44,376 nucleotides of DNA from Actinomycetota bacterium (GTDB taxonomy: Bacteria; Actinomycetota; Acidimicrobiia; Acidimicrobiales; Ilumatobacteraceae): assembly GCA_009704985.1 (NCBI GenBank), contig WLDE01000008.1, forward strand, positions 1-44,376. The letters are read 5' to 3'. Made by a program: the position numbers and the translations under genes. Numbering within the stretch: the stretch's first letter is position 1; each line of letters starts with the position of its first letter. Positions 34,275-41,211 of the stretch are shown here, one piece after another. The notes under the pieces were generated by a model. The model was not told the origin of the DNA, did not search any database, and saw nothing but the letters and a program-made list of their open reading frames with translations.

Positions 34275-34964
34275 TCAGGACCAACCGCCGTCGTGGCTGA
34301 TCACCTGACCGAACAGGAACGAGCTCGTCTCGCCCACCAGGAACAGGGCCAGCTCGGCGGTCTCCTCGGGGCGGCCGATGCGACGGGCGGGCACCTCGCG
34401 CTGCAGTCGCTCCTGGAAGCGCGGGTTCGCGAGGGTCTCCGGCGGGTAGTACGTGTCGTTGGCGACGAAGTTCTGGGCGATCGCGTTCAACCGCACCCCG
34501 TGCTTCGCGAGGTCGTGCCCGGCCGAGCGCACGTACGCGTTCTGCGCGGCCCGGGCGGCGACGTAGGCGATCGCGTGCGGGGTCATGCGCCGCAGCGGCG
34601 ACGAGGAGGTGACCGCCACGATCGATCCCGAGCCGCGCTCGATCATCCGCGGCGCGGCGGCGCGGACGAGCCGCATCAGCGGGTGCACCATCGCGTCGAA
34701 CCCGGCCAGCCAGGGCTCGTCCTCGATGTCCACCGTGCCGGCCCCGTACGCGGGCAGGTCGAGGTTGGCGACGATCGCGTCGAGCTCGCCGCACCGCTCG
34801 ATCAGCTCGCGCGGCTCGTCGGGCCCGATCAGGTCGCCGGTGTCGGCCACCAGATCGGCGCCCTCGTCGCGGAACAGCTGCGCGATCGCCGGTCCCATGT
34901 AGGTGTCGGCGGAGGTGACCAGGATGCGGCGACCGGCGAGTCGCCCCGAGGTGTTCGTCGGCAT
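34275..34964 (-). CDS. Halohydrin dehalogenase-like SDR protein
   Basis: A short-chain-dehydrogenase fold of 229 aa that has lost the NAD-binding TGxxxGxG motif. In its place is T17-x4-Y22-x-G24. The catalytic set is Ser121-x12-Tyr134-x3-Arg138, with Arg instead of the SDR Lys. Both patterns are the sequence marks of halohydrin dehalogenases (HheC Ser132, Tyr145, Arg149), which close vicinal halohydrins to epoxides and release halide. An enzyme of this class, HheG, is known from Ilumatobacter. ATG 34964 lies six bases after a TACCGT box. Automated annotation would call it an SDR oxidoreductase. Confidence 0.82.
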   Translation of the reverse strand: MPTNTSGRLAGRRILVTSADTYMGPAIAQLFRDEGADLVADTGDLIGPDEPRELIERCGELDAIVANLDLPAYGAGTVDIEDEPWLAGFDAMVHPLMRLVRAAAPRMIERGSGSIVAVTSSSPLRRMTPHAIAYVAARAAQNAYVRSAGHDLAKHGVRLNAIAQNFVANDTYYPPETLANPRFQERLQREVPARRIGRPEETAELALFLVGETSSFLFGQVISHDGGWS

Positions 34965-34970
34965 GCGGTG

Positions 34971-34976
34971 ACGGTA
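34971..34976 (-). promoter_or_regulatory. Leaderless-type -10 box for the halohydrin dehalogenase-like gene
   Basis: TACCGT on the minus strand, six bases before ATG 34964. Confidence 0.5.
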
Positions 34977-35063
34977 GACGTCGCTCACACCGGCGTGGGT
35001 CACGCCGCTGAGCCGTTCGGCTCATCGAACCGTCCTCCGGCCGGCGGCCGCGGTGGCGAGGTC

Positions 35064-35069
35064 TACGCT
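35064..35069 (+). promoter_or_regulatory. Leaderless-type -10 box for the small membrane protein
   Basis: TACGCT followed by six bases and the ATG at 35076; divergent from the box at 34971. Confidence 0.45.
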
Positions 35070-35075
35070 CGGGTC

Positions 35076-35273
35076 ATGCACGCATGGCTCGTGAGCGCAA
35101 CCGTGAGCGCGACCGTCGGCGCGACGGTGGGCGCGACGTCGGCGGCCGGGACGGCGGCAGAGGAGGCCGAGGCCTGGTCGTCGGGCGTGGTGGTGATCGC
35201 CGGCGTGATGGCGCTCACGATGCTGCTGTCGGCGATCGGCCGGGCCAAGCAGTTCCGCTCCCGCGACGACTGA
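35076..35273 (+). CDS. Small membrane protein, unknown function
   Basis: A 65-aa protein. The first part is a low-complexity VSATVGATVGATSAAG stretch. Then comes one clear transmembrane helix at about 38-54 (VVVIAGVMALTMLLSAI) and a basic tail, GRAKQFRSRDD. I do not recognise a family. The start is supported by a leaderless-type promoter. It lies between the halohydrin-dehalogenase-like gene and the quinone oxidoreductase gene. Confidence 0.6.
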   Translation: MHAWLVSATVSATVGATVGATSAAGTAAEEAEAWSSGVVVIAGVMALTMLLSAIGRAKQFRSRDD

Positions 35274-35316
35274 TCGAGTCCGCGGCTCGGCGGCGACTCG
35301 CCCGACCGGCGGTTGT

Positions 35317-35322
35317 TACCGT
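35317..35322 (+). promoter_or_regulatory. Leaderless-type -10 box for the quinone oxidoreductase
   Basis: TACCGT followed by six bases and ATG 35329. Confidence 0.5.
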
Positions 35323-35328
35323 GAGCCG

Positions 35329-36300
35329 ATGCGTTCGATCGTGTGTGTGGCCCATGGGACGGAGGGCAACTTCGTCCTCGAGGAGACGGAGACGCCGGAG
35401 CCCGCCGCGGGCCAGGTGCGAGTGGTGGTGGAGGCCGCCGGCGCGAGCTTCGTCGACGCCCTGCAGGCCGCCGGCAAGTACCAGTTCGCCGCGCAGCCGC
35501 CGTACGTGCCGGGTGGTGAGGCCGCAGGTGTGGTGGATGCCGTGGGCGAAGGCGTGGAGGGGGTGTCGGTCGGCGACCGGGTGCTCGTGCAGAGCGGGCG
35601 CGGCGCCTTCGCCTCGCACCTCCTGGCCGTGCCGCAGCAGCTCATCCGGCTGCCGGACGCGATCAGCTCCGACGTCGGCGCGTCGTTCCTGCAGGTGTAC
35701 GGCACCGCGTGGTTCGCGTTCACGAAGCGCACGGTGGTGCGCCCCGGCGAGGTGGTGCTCGTCACCGGTGCGGGCGGAGGCGTGGGGCTCGCCGCGATCG
35801 ACGTGGCACGGTCGCTCGGCGCCCGGGTGATCGCCGTCGCCTCGACGGAGGAGAAGCGGGCGCTCGCGATGGCCGCGGGTGCCGAGTCGGCGATCGACCC
35901 GCTCACCGAGGACGTCAAGACCCGCGCCCGCGAGCTCACCGACGGCGCCGGCATCGACATCGTCTACGACGTGGCCGGTGGCCCCGTGTCCGAGCCGGCA
36001 CTGCGTGCGCTGCGCTTCGACGGCCGCTTCCTCGTGGTCGGCTTCCCGGGCGGCATCGCGTCGGTGCCCCTCAACCTGGTGCTGCTCAACAACCGCACCG
36101 TCGTGGGTGTGGAGTGGGGTGGGTGGGTGCCGCGCAACCTGGCCGAGAACCGGGCGATGATCGCCGAGATCGTGGACGCGATCGCCCGTGGCGACCTCCA
36201 CCCGGTCACGCCGACGCGCCGTCCGCTCACCGAGGCGCGCGCGGTGCTGTCGGAGCTGCTCGACCGCCAGGCCGCCGGCAAGATCGTCCTCGTGCCCTGA
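35329..36300 (+). CDS. NADPH:quinone oxidoreductase-like medium-chain reductase
   Basis: A zinc-free medium-chain dehydrogenase/reductase of 323 aa. The N-terminal GroES-like domain has the ASFVDALQAAGKYQ and PYVPGGEAAGVVDAVGEGV motifs. The Rossmann domain starts VLVTGAGGGVGLAAIDVARSLGA (about residues 140-165), and the C-terminal part has GRFLVVGFPGG. Members reduce quinones or alkenals with NADPH. Structural zinc cysteines are absent, as expected for this branch. It is in the same direction as the epoxide-hydrolase-like gene 114 bases downstream, which has its own promoter. Confidence 0.9.
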   Translation: MRSIVCVAHGTEGNFVLEETETPEPAAGQVRVVVEAAGASFVDALQAAGKYQFAAQPPYVPGGEAAGVVDAVGEGVEGVSVGDRVLVQSGRGAFASHLLAVPQQLIRLPDAISSDVGASFLQVYGTAWFAFTKRTVVRPGEVVLVTGAGGGVGLAAIDVARSLGARVIAVASTEEKRALAMAAGAESAIDPLTEDVKTRARELTDGAGIDIVYDVAGGPVSEPALRALRFDGRFLVVGFPGGIASVPLNLVLLNNRTVVGVEWGGWVPRNLAENRAMIAEIVDAIARGDLHPVTPTRRPLTEARAVLSELLDRQAAGKIVLVP

Positions 36301-36362
36301 TCCGATCTCCCTGATCGGTCCGGCCGGCTGGCTTGCCGCCCCACGGACACGCGGCTAGATTC

Positions 36363-36380
36363 GTAGTTGTCACTACAATT
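36363..36380 (+). promoter_or_regulatory. Operator over a -10 box before the epoxide-hydrolase-like gene
   Basis: Nested inverted repeats GTAGT-TGTC-ACTAC and TTGT-CACT-ACAA overlap TACAAT (36374-36379), a near-consensus -10 element. A GAGGAGG site and ATG follow. The TetR gene just downstream is a possible repressor. Confidence 0.5.
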
Positions 36381-36414
36381 CTGGCGCACGGCGTCCATGC
36401 CGAGGAGGTCCACC

Positions 36415-37296
36415 ATGCCCGCGATCAGTGCCGCCGAGGCGTCCGATCTGTTCCGTCGAGCTCCTGACCGGTTCCTCGACGTCGGCGCCGGCGAGGCCGC
36501 GTACCGGAAGGTGGGGGAGGGGCCCGACGTGCTGTTCGTGCACGGCTGGCCGGTGACGAGCGCGACGTTCCGGTTGCTGCTGCCGCACCTCGTCGAGCAC
36601 GTGACGTGCCACCTCATCGACCTGCCGAGCTCGGGATCGAGCCGCTTCGACGCGTCCACGCCGCTGTCGGTCGCGCAGCACATCACGTCCGTGCGTCGCG
36701 TGATCGATCTGCTCGGGCTCGACAGCGTCGCCGTCGTCGGCCACGACAGCGGCGGCATGATCGCCCGCCACGCCGTCGCGGGCGACCCGCGGCTGCGCGC
36801 GATGGGGTTGATCGACACCGAGCACTCCGAAGGTCTCAGCCGGCGGTTCAAGGGCTTCATCTCCGCGCGGTACCTGCCCGGCATCGGCGCCACGCTCGGA
36901 TGGGCGGCGGGCAACCGTGCGGTTCGGCGCAACCGGCTCGTGTTCGGCGGAGCGTTCCACGACCGGTCGCTGCTCGACGGCGAGTTCGACGAGTTCTTCC
37001 TGCAACCGCTGCACACCAACCGGGAGATGCGCGCCGCGCTCGTGAAGGTGCTGAAGAGCTTCGACATGCAGCACGTGCGCGACCTGACCGAACTGCACCG
37101 CCGGATCACCGTGCCCGTGCAGCTCGTGTGGGGTGAGCGTGACATCTTCTTCCCCGTCTCGATGGCGCAGAAGATGGTCGCCACCTTCCCCGACGCGCAG
37201 CTGTCGGTGATCCCCGGCGCCGGGCTGTTCTCGCACGAGGAACGGCCGGCAGCGGTGGCCGGGGCCCTGTTGCCGGTGCTCACCGGCACTCGCTGA
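36415..37296 (+). CDS. Epoxide hydrolase/dehalogenase-type alpha-beta hydrolase
   Basis: An alpha/beta hydrolase of 293 aa with an aspartate nucleophile (VVGHDSGG, Asp111). It has the oxyanion motif HGWP (43-46), an acidic Asp243 (WGERD) and His274 (FSHEERP). The HGxP plus Asp nucleophile combination marks the epoxide hydrolase, haloalkane and haloacetate dehalogenase branch rather than esterases. ATG 36415 has a GAGGAGG site; the frame extends 16 codons upstream across the promoter. Its closeness to the halohydrin-dehalogenase-like gene suggests that an epoxide product could be opened by this enzyme (inference). Confidence 0.85.
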   Translation: MPAISAAEASDLFRRAPDRFLDVGAGEAAYRKVGEGPDVLFVHGWPVTSATFRLLLPHLVEHVTCHLIDLPSSGSSRFDASTPLSVAQHITSVRRVIDLLGLDSVAVVGHDSGGMIARHAVAGDPRLRAMGLIDTEHSEGLSRRFKGFISARYLPGIGATLGWAAGNRAVRRNRLVFGGAFHDRSLLDGEFDEFFLQPLHTNREMRAALVKVLKSFDMQHVRDLTELHRRITVPVQLVWGERDIFFPVSMAQKMVATFPDAQLSVIPGAGLFSHEERPAAVAGALLPVLTGTR

Positions 37297-37304
37297 TCGG
37301 AGCC

Positions 37305-37360
37305 GCCGTCGTCCGTGCGCCGTCGTCCGTGTGCCGTCGTCCGTGCGCCGTCGTCCGCTC
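37305..37360. repeat. Four 14-bp tandem repeats between convergent genes
   Basis: GCCGTCGTCCGTGC occurs four times head to tail; the second copy has one change and the fourth has two. It fills most of the gap between the epoxide-hydrolase-like and TetR genes. Confidence 0.85.
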
Positions 37361-37374
37361 GTCGGGCGATCGCC

Positions 37375-37911
37375 TCAGGCGAAGCCGAGGTGGGCGGCCG
37401 CCTGGTCGGCCGCCTGCGCCCCGAGGAGCTGGCGGATCATCAGCAACCCGTCGATCGTGGCCACCACCGCGGTGGCGGCCGCTCGGCGCTCGGGCTTCGG
37501 CACGTCGAGGCACTGCTCGACCCAGGCGATCCAGCCGTCGAGCATCTGCGTCGCCACGGCGTCGAACGGCTGCGCTGATGCTGCGGCCAGCCCCACGACC
37601 TCGAAGAACACGGCGAACACCGGGTCGGACTTCGGGGTGGACATCACGCGCCACGCACGGCGTGACAGCTCGTCGGCCGGGAGCGGCTCGGCCCCGAACG
37701 CCTCGGCCAGCAGTGGCTGGAGCTGCTCGCCGATCACCCCGAGCACGCGGGTGACGAGCACCTCCTTGGTGGGGAAGTAGTAGACGATCGAGCGGTCGTT
37801 GATGCCGATGCGCTTGGCGAGGCGTCCGAACGTGAGCTGGGCGATGCCGTGCTCGAGCACGTCGGCCACCGCGTGGTCGAGGAGCTCGCGCTCGTCGTAC
37901 TTGTACCCCAT
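37375..37911 (-). CDS. TetR-family transcriptional regulator
   Basis: A TetR protein of 178 aa. The helix-turn-helix reads LLDHAVADVLEHGIAQLTF, then GRLAKRIGINDRSIVYYFPTKEVLV; an Asn-Asp-Arg replaces the usual Ser/Pro turn. The C-terminal domain (about 60-175) is poorly conserved, as usual. The start is the only ATG near the domain edge. It converges on the epoxide-hydrolase-like gene and may bind the inverted repeat at 36363-36380. The ligand is unknown. Confidence 0.87.
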   Translation of the reverse strand: MGYKYDERELLDHAVADVLEHGIAQLTFGRLAKRIGINDRSIVYYFPTKEVLVTRVLGVIGEQLQPLLAEAFGAEPLPADELSRRAWRVMSTPKSDPVFAVFFEVVGLAAASAQPFDAVATQMLDGWIAWVEQCLDVPKPERRAAATAVVATIDGLLMIRQLLGAQAADQAAAHLGFA

Positions 37912-38133
37912 CCACGTCGATGCTACCGACCGGTCGTCAGCCCGTCCCGGCTCCGCGACCGGACCGGTTCGCCGATCGCAGGACGCAGGGCGGGTGCGCC
38001 TGTGTCGTCCAGGTGGGCGACCTCGATCACGACGGTGTTCACGTACCGAAGCATCGGGCCGAGCAGCAGTCGGGCCGTCGCCGGCCGGCGCCGGGTCGGT
38101 GACGGCGGTTCGGTCCGGCGGTCGCCGGGTCAC

Positions 38134-38187
38134 GGTCAGGGCCAGGGTCGGGGTCAGGGCCAGGGTCAGGGTCAGGGTCGGGGTCAG
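38134..38187. repeat. Hexamer repeat GGYCRG, nine units
   Basis: GGTCAG, GGCCAG and GGTCGG alternate over nine units immediately downstream of, and overlapping the stop codon of, the hypothetical gene at 38184-38813. The rest of the 272-base gap up to the TetR gene shows no recognisable gene. Confidence 0.85.
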
Positions 38188-38813
38188 GGGAGCGTGTAGG
38201 TGTTCTCCAGCTCGTCCTGGATGACGGTCGCGAGTGCGTTGCTCGTGTCCACCACGAGCTCGGCGTCGAGCACGCGGGTGCGGTACGTCCAGCCCTCGGG
38301 CAGCGCGAGCCGGTCGCCCAGCGACGCGAGCGCGTCCTGGGTGAGCGACGGATCCACGCCGATGCAGTAGGCCTGCATGACGTACGCGGTGCCGTCGGGG
38401 TCGACCAACTCGTGCACCGGGCGTCCGGCGTCGAAGAAGAACACGGCACCCCGGTTGACGTGGCGGATCGTGTAGGGCTGAGCCTGCAGCGAGGGTCCGA
38501 GCTCGAGGGTCGCGATCCGCCGCATGGTGAGACCGTTGAAGTCGCGCAGCACCGGCTCGACGACGGCGACCTTCGGGCCGGCACCGTCGATCATCCAGTG
38601 ACGCGGGCCGTTCAGCTTCACGAACGTCGCCCCCATCTCCTGCGCGATCGTCGCGGCGTCCAGCGTCTGCCACAGCTCCTGCGGGCAGTCGTTCAGCATC
38701 TGCGTGCCGTAGACCTCGGCGTGCAGGCCGTCGTCGCGGAGGTACACGGCGAGCACCTCGCCGTAGCGGACGCCTCGCAGGCCGGTGAACAGTCGCGGGG
38801 TGGGGTCGGTCAT
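38184..38813 (-). CDS. Conserved-looking protein of unknown function
   Basis: A 209-aa soluble protein starting MTDPTPRLFTGLRGVRYGE, with a GAGGAGG site before the ATG. Notable segments are VYGTQMLNDCPQELWQTLDA, TFVKLNGPRHWMIDG, RHVNRGAVFFFDAGRPVHELVDPDG and LPEGWTYRTRVLDAELVV. The many conserved aromatic and charged residues suggest a real enzyme or binding protein, and similar hypothetical proteins exist in my memory, but I cannot name the family. The stop codon lies in a GGYCRG repeat, so the C-terminus may vary. A nearby CAACTGTTG element at 38836-38844 could be an operator. Confidence 0.7.
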   Translation of the reverse strand: MTDPTPRLFTGLRGVRYGEVLAVYLRDDGLHAEVYGTQMLNDCPQELWQTLDAATIAQEMGATFVKLNGPRHWMIDGAGPKVAVVEPVLRDFNGLTMRRIATLELGPSLQAQPYTIRHVNRGAVFFFDAGRPVHELVDPDGTAYVMQAYCIGVDPSLTQDALASLGDRLALPEGWTYRTRVLDAELVVDTSNALATVIQDELENTYTLP

Positions 38814-38903
38814 GCGGGCCTCCTCGTCGGACGGACAACTGTTGGCAGTGTACATGACAAAAGATGCCCGAGTGTCACGGTCGCGTCGGCCTGAGTCTCG
38901 TCG

Positions 38904-39287
38904 GTGCTGCTCGACGGCGAGCTCGAGGTGCGGCGCGACGATCAGCAGATCAGCGTCCTCGACCGGCCGGGCACCACGTTCGGGGAGATCTCGCTGCTGC
39001 TCGACCAAGCGCACGGTGCGACCGTCGTCGCGACCGTGCCCACGCGGATGCGCCGCGCCGCCGACGGTGCCGCGCTGTTCGACCAGCACCCCGAGTTCGC
39101 CCGGCTGGTGGCCACCGAGCTCGCCCGCCGCCTGGACTCGCTCACGGTGTACCTCGCGGACGTGAAGCGCCAGTACGGCGCCGCGCCGGGGATCGCGATG
39201 GTGACCGACGTGCTGCGCCACCTGTCGCAGCAGCGGGCCGAGACGACGCGCCCCCTCTCCGCACGCGACCCCGACCCCGAGTACTGA
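38904..39287 (+). pseudogene. Truncated cyclic-nucleotide-binding (CRP-like) domain gene
   Basis: From GTG 38904, 127 codons begin inside a cNMP-binding barrel: VLLDGELEVRRDDQQISVLD, then PGTTFGEISLLLDQAHGATVVA. The first 40 or so residues of that domain are missing, because a TGA lies four codons upstream in this frame. The usual phosphate-binding Arg-Ala loop is replaced (ISLLLDQAHGATV), so nucleotide binding is doubtful. The C-terminus is helical without a winged helix. It may be a decayed gene or a short adaptor. There is no clear ribosome site before the GTG. Confidence 0.6.
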
Positions 39288-39353
39288 CCTGCCGCCGGTC
39301 TCCTGTCTCGATCCGGGTCGCTGCCGACGCCGGTGTCCCGCAGGACCCGGGGC

Positions 39354-39998
39354 TCAGCCGACGGCGACGGGCGGCGGTGCGCCGCGCTCCAATGAGCGTC
39401 GGTGACGGGCGGCGAACACGATGCCCACGGCGAGCGCCGCGAACGACACCAGGCAGAACGCCAGGAAGGTGCCGAACGTCCGGATCGTGCGACCGAACGA
39501 CGGGAACACGCCGGCCACCTCGCCCTCGGGTCCGGCGACGTCCACCGTCGCGGTCCCGTCGGCCGGACAGGTGAACGTCGCGACCGCCGTGAAGGTGGTG
39601 CCCATCATCTCGAACGTCTCGGTGACACCGACACCGGCACCGCGGACGCGCACCGGTTCGCCGTCGAGCTCCACCGTGACCACGTCGAGCTCGACGGTCC
39701 AGCTGCGGTCGACCGTGACGGGCCCGGAGGTCCGGCTGCTGCCGGTGGCCGGACCGATCCGCCACTCGTCGCCCTCGCGGCACTCGACGGACACCGATCC
39801 CGGGAGGCGGGTGCTCTCCAGCGCGGTCACGAGCTCGATCGACCGGCGACCCGCGGTCGCGCCCGCCACGATGAGGACGATCGCGCCGACGGCGATGAGC
39901 GTCCACCCGATCCGGCGTCGCCGCGGCAGCACCCGTCGTCGGGGTGGTGCGACCCAGCCGGTGGGCGGCGGACCCCAGGTGGGCGGCGGCAGCGTCAC
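39354..39998 (-). CDS. Two-helix membrane protein, unknown function
   Basis: A 214-aa protein. A proline-rich N-terminus (LPPPTWGPPPTGWVAPP) is followed by a transmembrane helix at about 30-47 (IGWTLIAVGAIVLIVAGAT). An extracytoplasmic beta-rich region of about 120 residues has two cysteines (SVECREGDE, FTCPADG). A second helix lies near 170-195 (FGTFLAFCLVSFAALAVGIVF). This resembles actinobacterial proline-rich envelope proteins, but no family is recognised. Confidence 0.7.
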   Translation of the reverse strand: MTLPPPTWGPPPTGWVAPPRRRVLPRRRRIGWTLIAVGAIVLIVAGATAGRRSIELVTALESTRLPGSVSVECREGDEWRIGPATGSSRTSGPVTVDRSWTVELDVVTVELDGEPVRVRGAGVGVTETFEMMGTTFTAVATFTCPADGTATVDVAGPEGEVAGVFPSFGRTIRTFGTFLAFCLVSFAALAVGIVFAARHRRSLERGAPPPVAVG

Positions 39999-40086
39999 CT
40001 CGTCCGGTCCGATCCGGTCAGGAGGTCGAACACGATCGGCACGCCCCGATCGTACGACGCGACACCGGCCAGGTCGTGCGGCCCAC

Positions 40087-40362
40087 GTCCTGGGTGCCAG
40101 GAGGTGCAGCGGAGCTGCGTCGGTGAGGTCTCACTGGCACCCAGGACATGGGGTCGGTTGTCCTGGGTGCCGGTGATCCCGGATCTCCAGGTGGTTCGTC
40201 CGAGCGTGGCACCCAGGATGGCGGCCGGTCTCCTGGGCGCCGCGATGTGCAGCGGAGCTGGGTCGGTGAGGTCTCGCTGGCACCCAGGACGTGGGGGCGG
40301 ATTTCCTGGGCGCCACGACCTCTCGCTGAGCTGGGTCGGTGAGGTCTCGCTGGCGCCCAGGA
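40087..40362. repeat. Array of four ~60-bp inverted-repeat (hairpin) units
   Basis: Units lie at 40087-40147, 40161-40218, 40231-40289 and 40304-40362, with 12-14-base spacers (period 70-73). Each is bounded by TCCTGGGYGCC and GGCRCCCAGGA; the stem is 14 bp perfect in unit 1, 11 in unit 2, 11 with one mismatch in unit 3 and 12 in unit 4. Units 1, 3 and 4 share the inner sequence GTCGGTGAGGTCTC. Unit 1 also contains GCAGC-GGA-GCTGC and GTGAG-GT-CTCAC, so it can fold as a cloverleaf-like three-way structure. The array fills the 390-base gap between two minus-strand genes, where no gene was found. Confidence 0.9.
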
Positions 40363-40388
40363 CGGAGGGCGGCCCGTCCGGGCTGACC

Positions 40389-41138
40389 TCAGAAGAGGGT
40401 GCGGGCGGGGGCGGTGGCGGCGGTGAGGTCGGCGCGCTCGATGCCCATCTGCGAGACCCACGTGGCCTCGTTCGTGTCGAGGTCGATGTCGACGAAGGTG
40501 GGGACGGGCCCGCGCTGGTTGCCGGGGTTGAACACCCACGTCGTGCCGATGCGGTCGACCCACGAGCCGTCCGGTTTGAACGGCGGGCCGTGCACGTGGC
40601 CGGCCAGCACCATGTCCGGGGCGAACTCGGCGATCCACCCGGCGAGATCGGGGTCGCCGTAGTGACGCGAGCCGGTCCACGACGTGGTCGAGTCGACCGG
40701 CGGCCAGTGGTACACCCAGATCCAGCGGGCGGGCCGGCGGGCCGCGTCCCGGGCGAGGTGCGCGGCCACGCGTTCGCGGCCGATCGGGCCGTCCCACCAC
40801 GGGCACACGGTGACCAGCGTGTCGTCGAGCTCCACCGAGTCACCGTCGGTCCACACCCCGTCGGCGCGCACCCCGTCGATCCAGAGGGCGGCGTTCTCGC
40901 CGTGCTCGTCGGGGCCGGTGAGGTCGTGGTTGCCGGAGCTGATGATCACCTGCGCCTTCGCCCGCAGCAGCGTGACGTCGTTGCCGATCACGAACGACTG
41001 CGTGCCGAGCGCCACGTGCGAGGCGATGTCGAGGTGGTCGCCCGCGAGCACGACGAGATCGGAGTCGCCGGCGGCCTCGACCACCCAGTCGAACTGGGGG
41101 AGGGCGTCGTGGAGGTCGGAGACCAGGAGGATGCGCAC
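40389..41138 (-). CDS. Calcineurin-like metallophosphoesterase
   Basis: A dinuclear metal phosphoesterase of 249 aa. Motifs in order are SDLHDALPQFD (residues 7-17), VVLAGDHLDIAS, IISSGNHDLTGP, YHWPPV and LAGHVHGPPF, covering all usual metal ligands. There is no signal peptide or membrane helix. It lies directly downstream of the glycoside-hydrolase-like gene on the same strand (73-base gap) and directly upstream of the hairpin array. The substrate is unknown; members act on proteins, nucleotides or phospholipids. Confidence 0.9.
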   Translation of the reverse strand: MRILLVSDLHDALPQFDWVVEAAGDSDLVVLAGDHLDIASHVALGTQSFVIGNDVTLLRAKAQVIISSGNHDLTGPDEHGENAALWIDGVRADGVWTDGDSVELDDTLVTVCPWWDGPIGRERVAAHLARDAARRPARWIWVYHWPPVDSTTSWTGSRHYGDPDLAGWIAEFAPDMVLAGHVHGPPFKPDGSWVDRIGTTWVFNPGNQRGPVPTFVDIDLDTNEATWVSQMGIERADLTAATAPARTLF

Positions 41139-41211
41139 GCAGCTGCTCCGAGGAACGGCCCCGCGGTGGGCGGATGCCGGGGGACGGGTGGGCGCAGGCT
41201 AGCCGTGCGGA

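Noticed and set aside
34275..34964. Ordinary NAD(P)-dependent SDR reductase
   Set aside because: The TGxxxGxG cofactor motif is absent and the catalytic Lys is Arg, matching halohydrin dehalogenases instead.
40087..40362. CRISPR array
   Set aside because: The repeated units are long palindromes of about 60 bp with similar short 12-14-base gaps, not short repeats with unique spacers, and no cas genes are present.
40087..40362. Proline-rich ORFs running through the hairpin array
   Set aside because: They repeat the same peptide because the DNA repeats, have no ribosome sites and occur in several frames at once.
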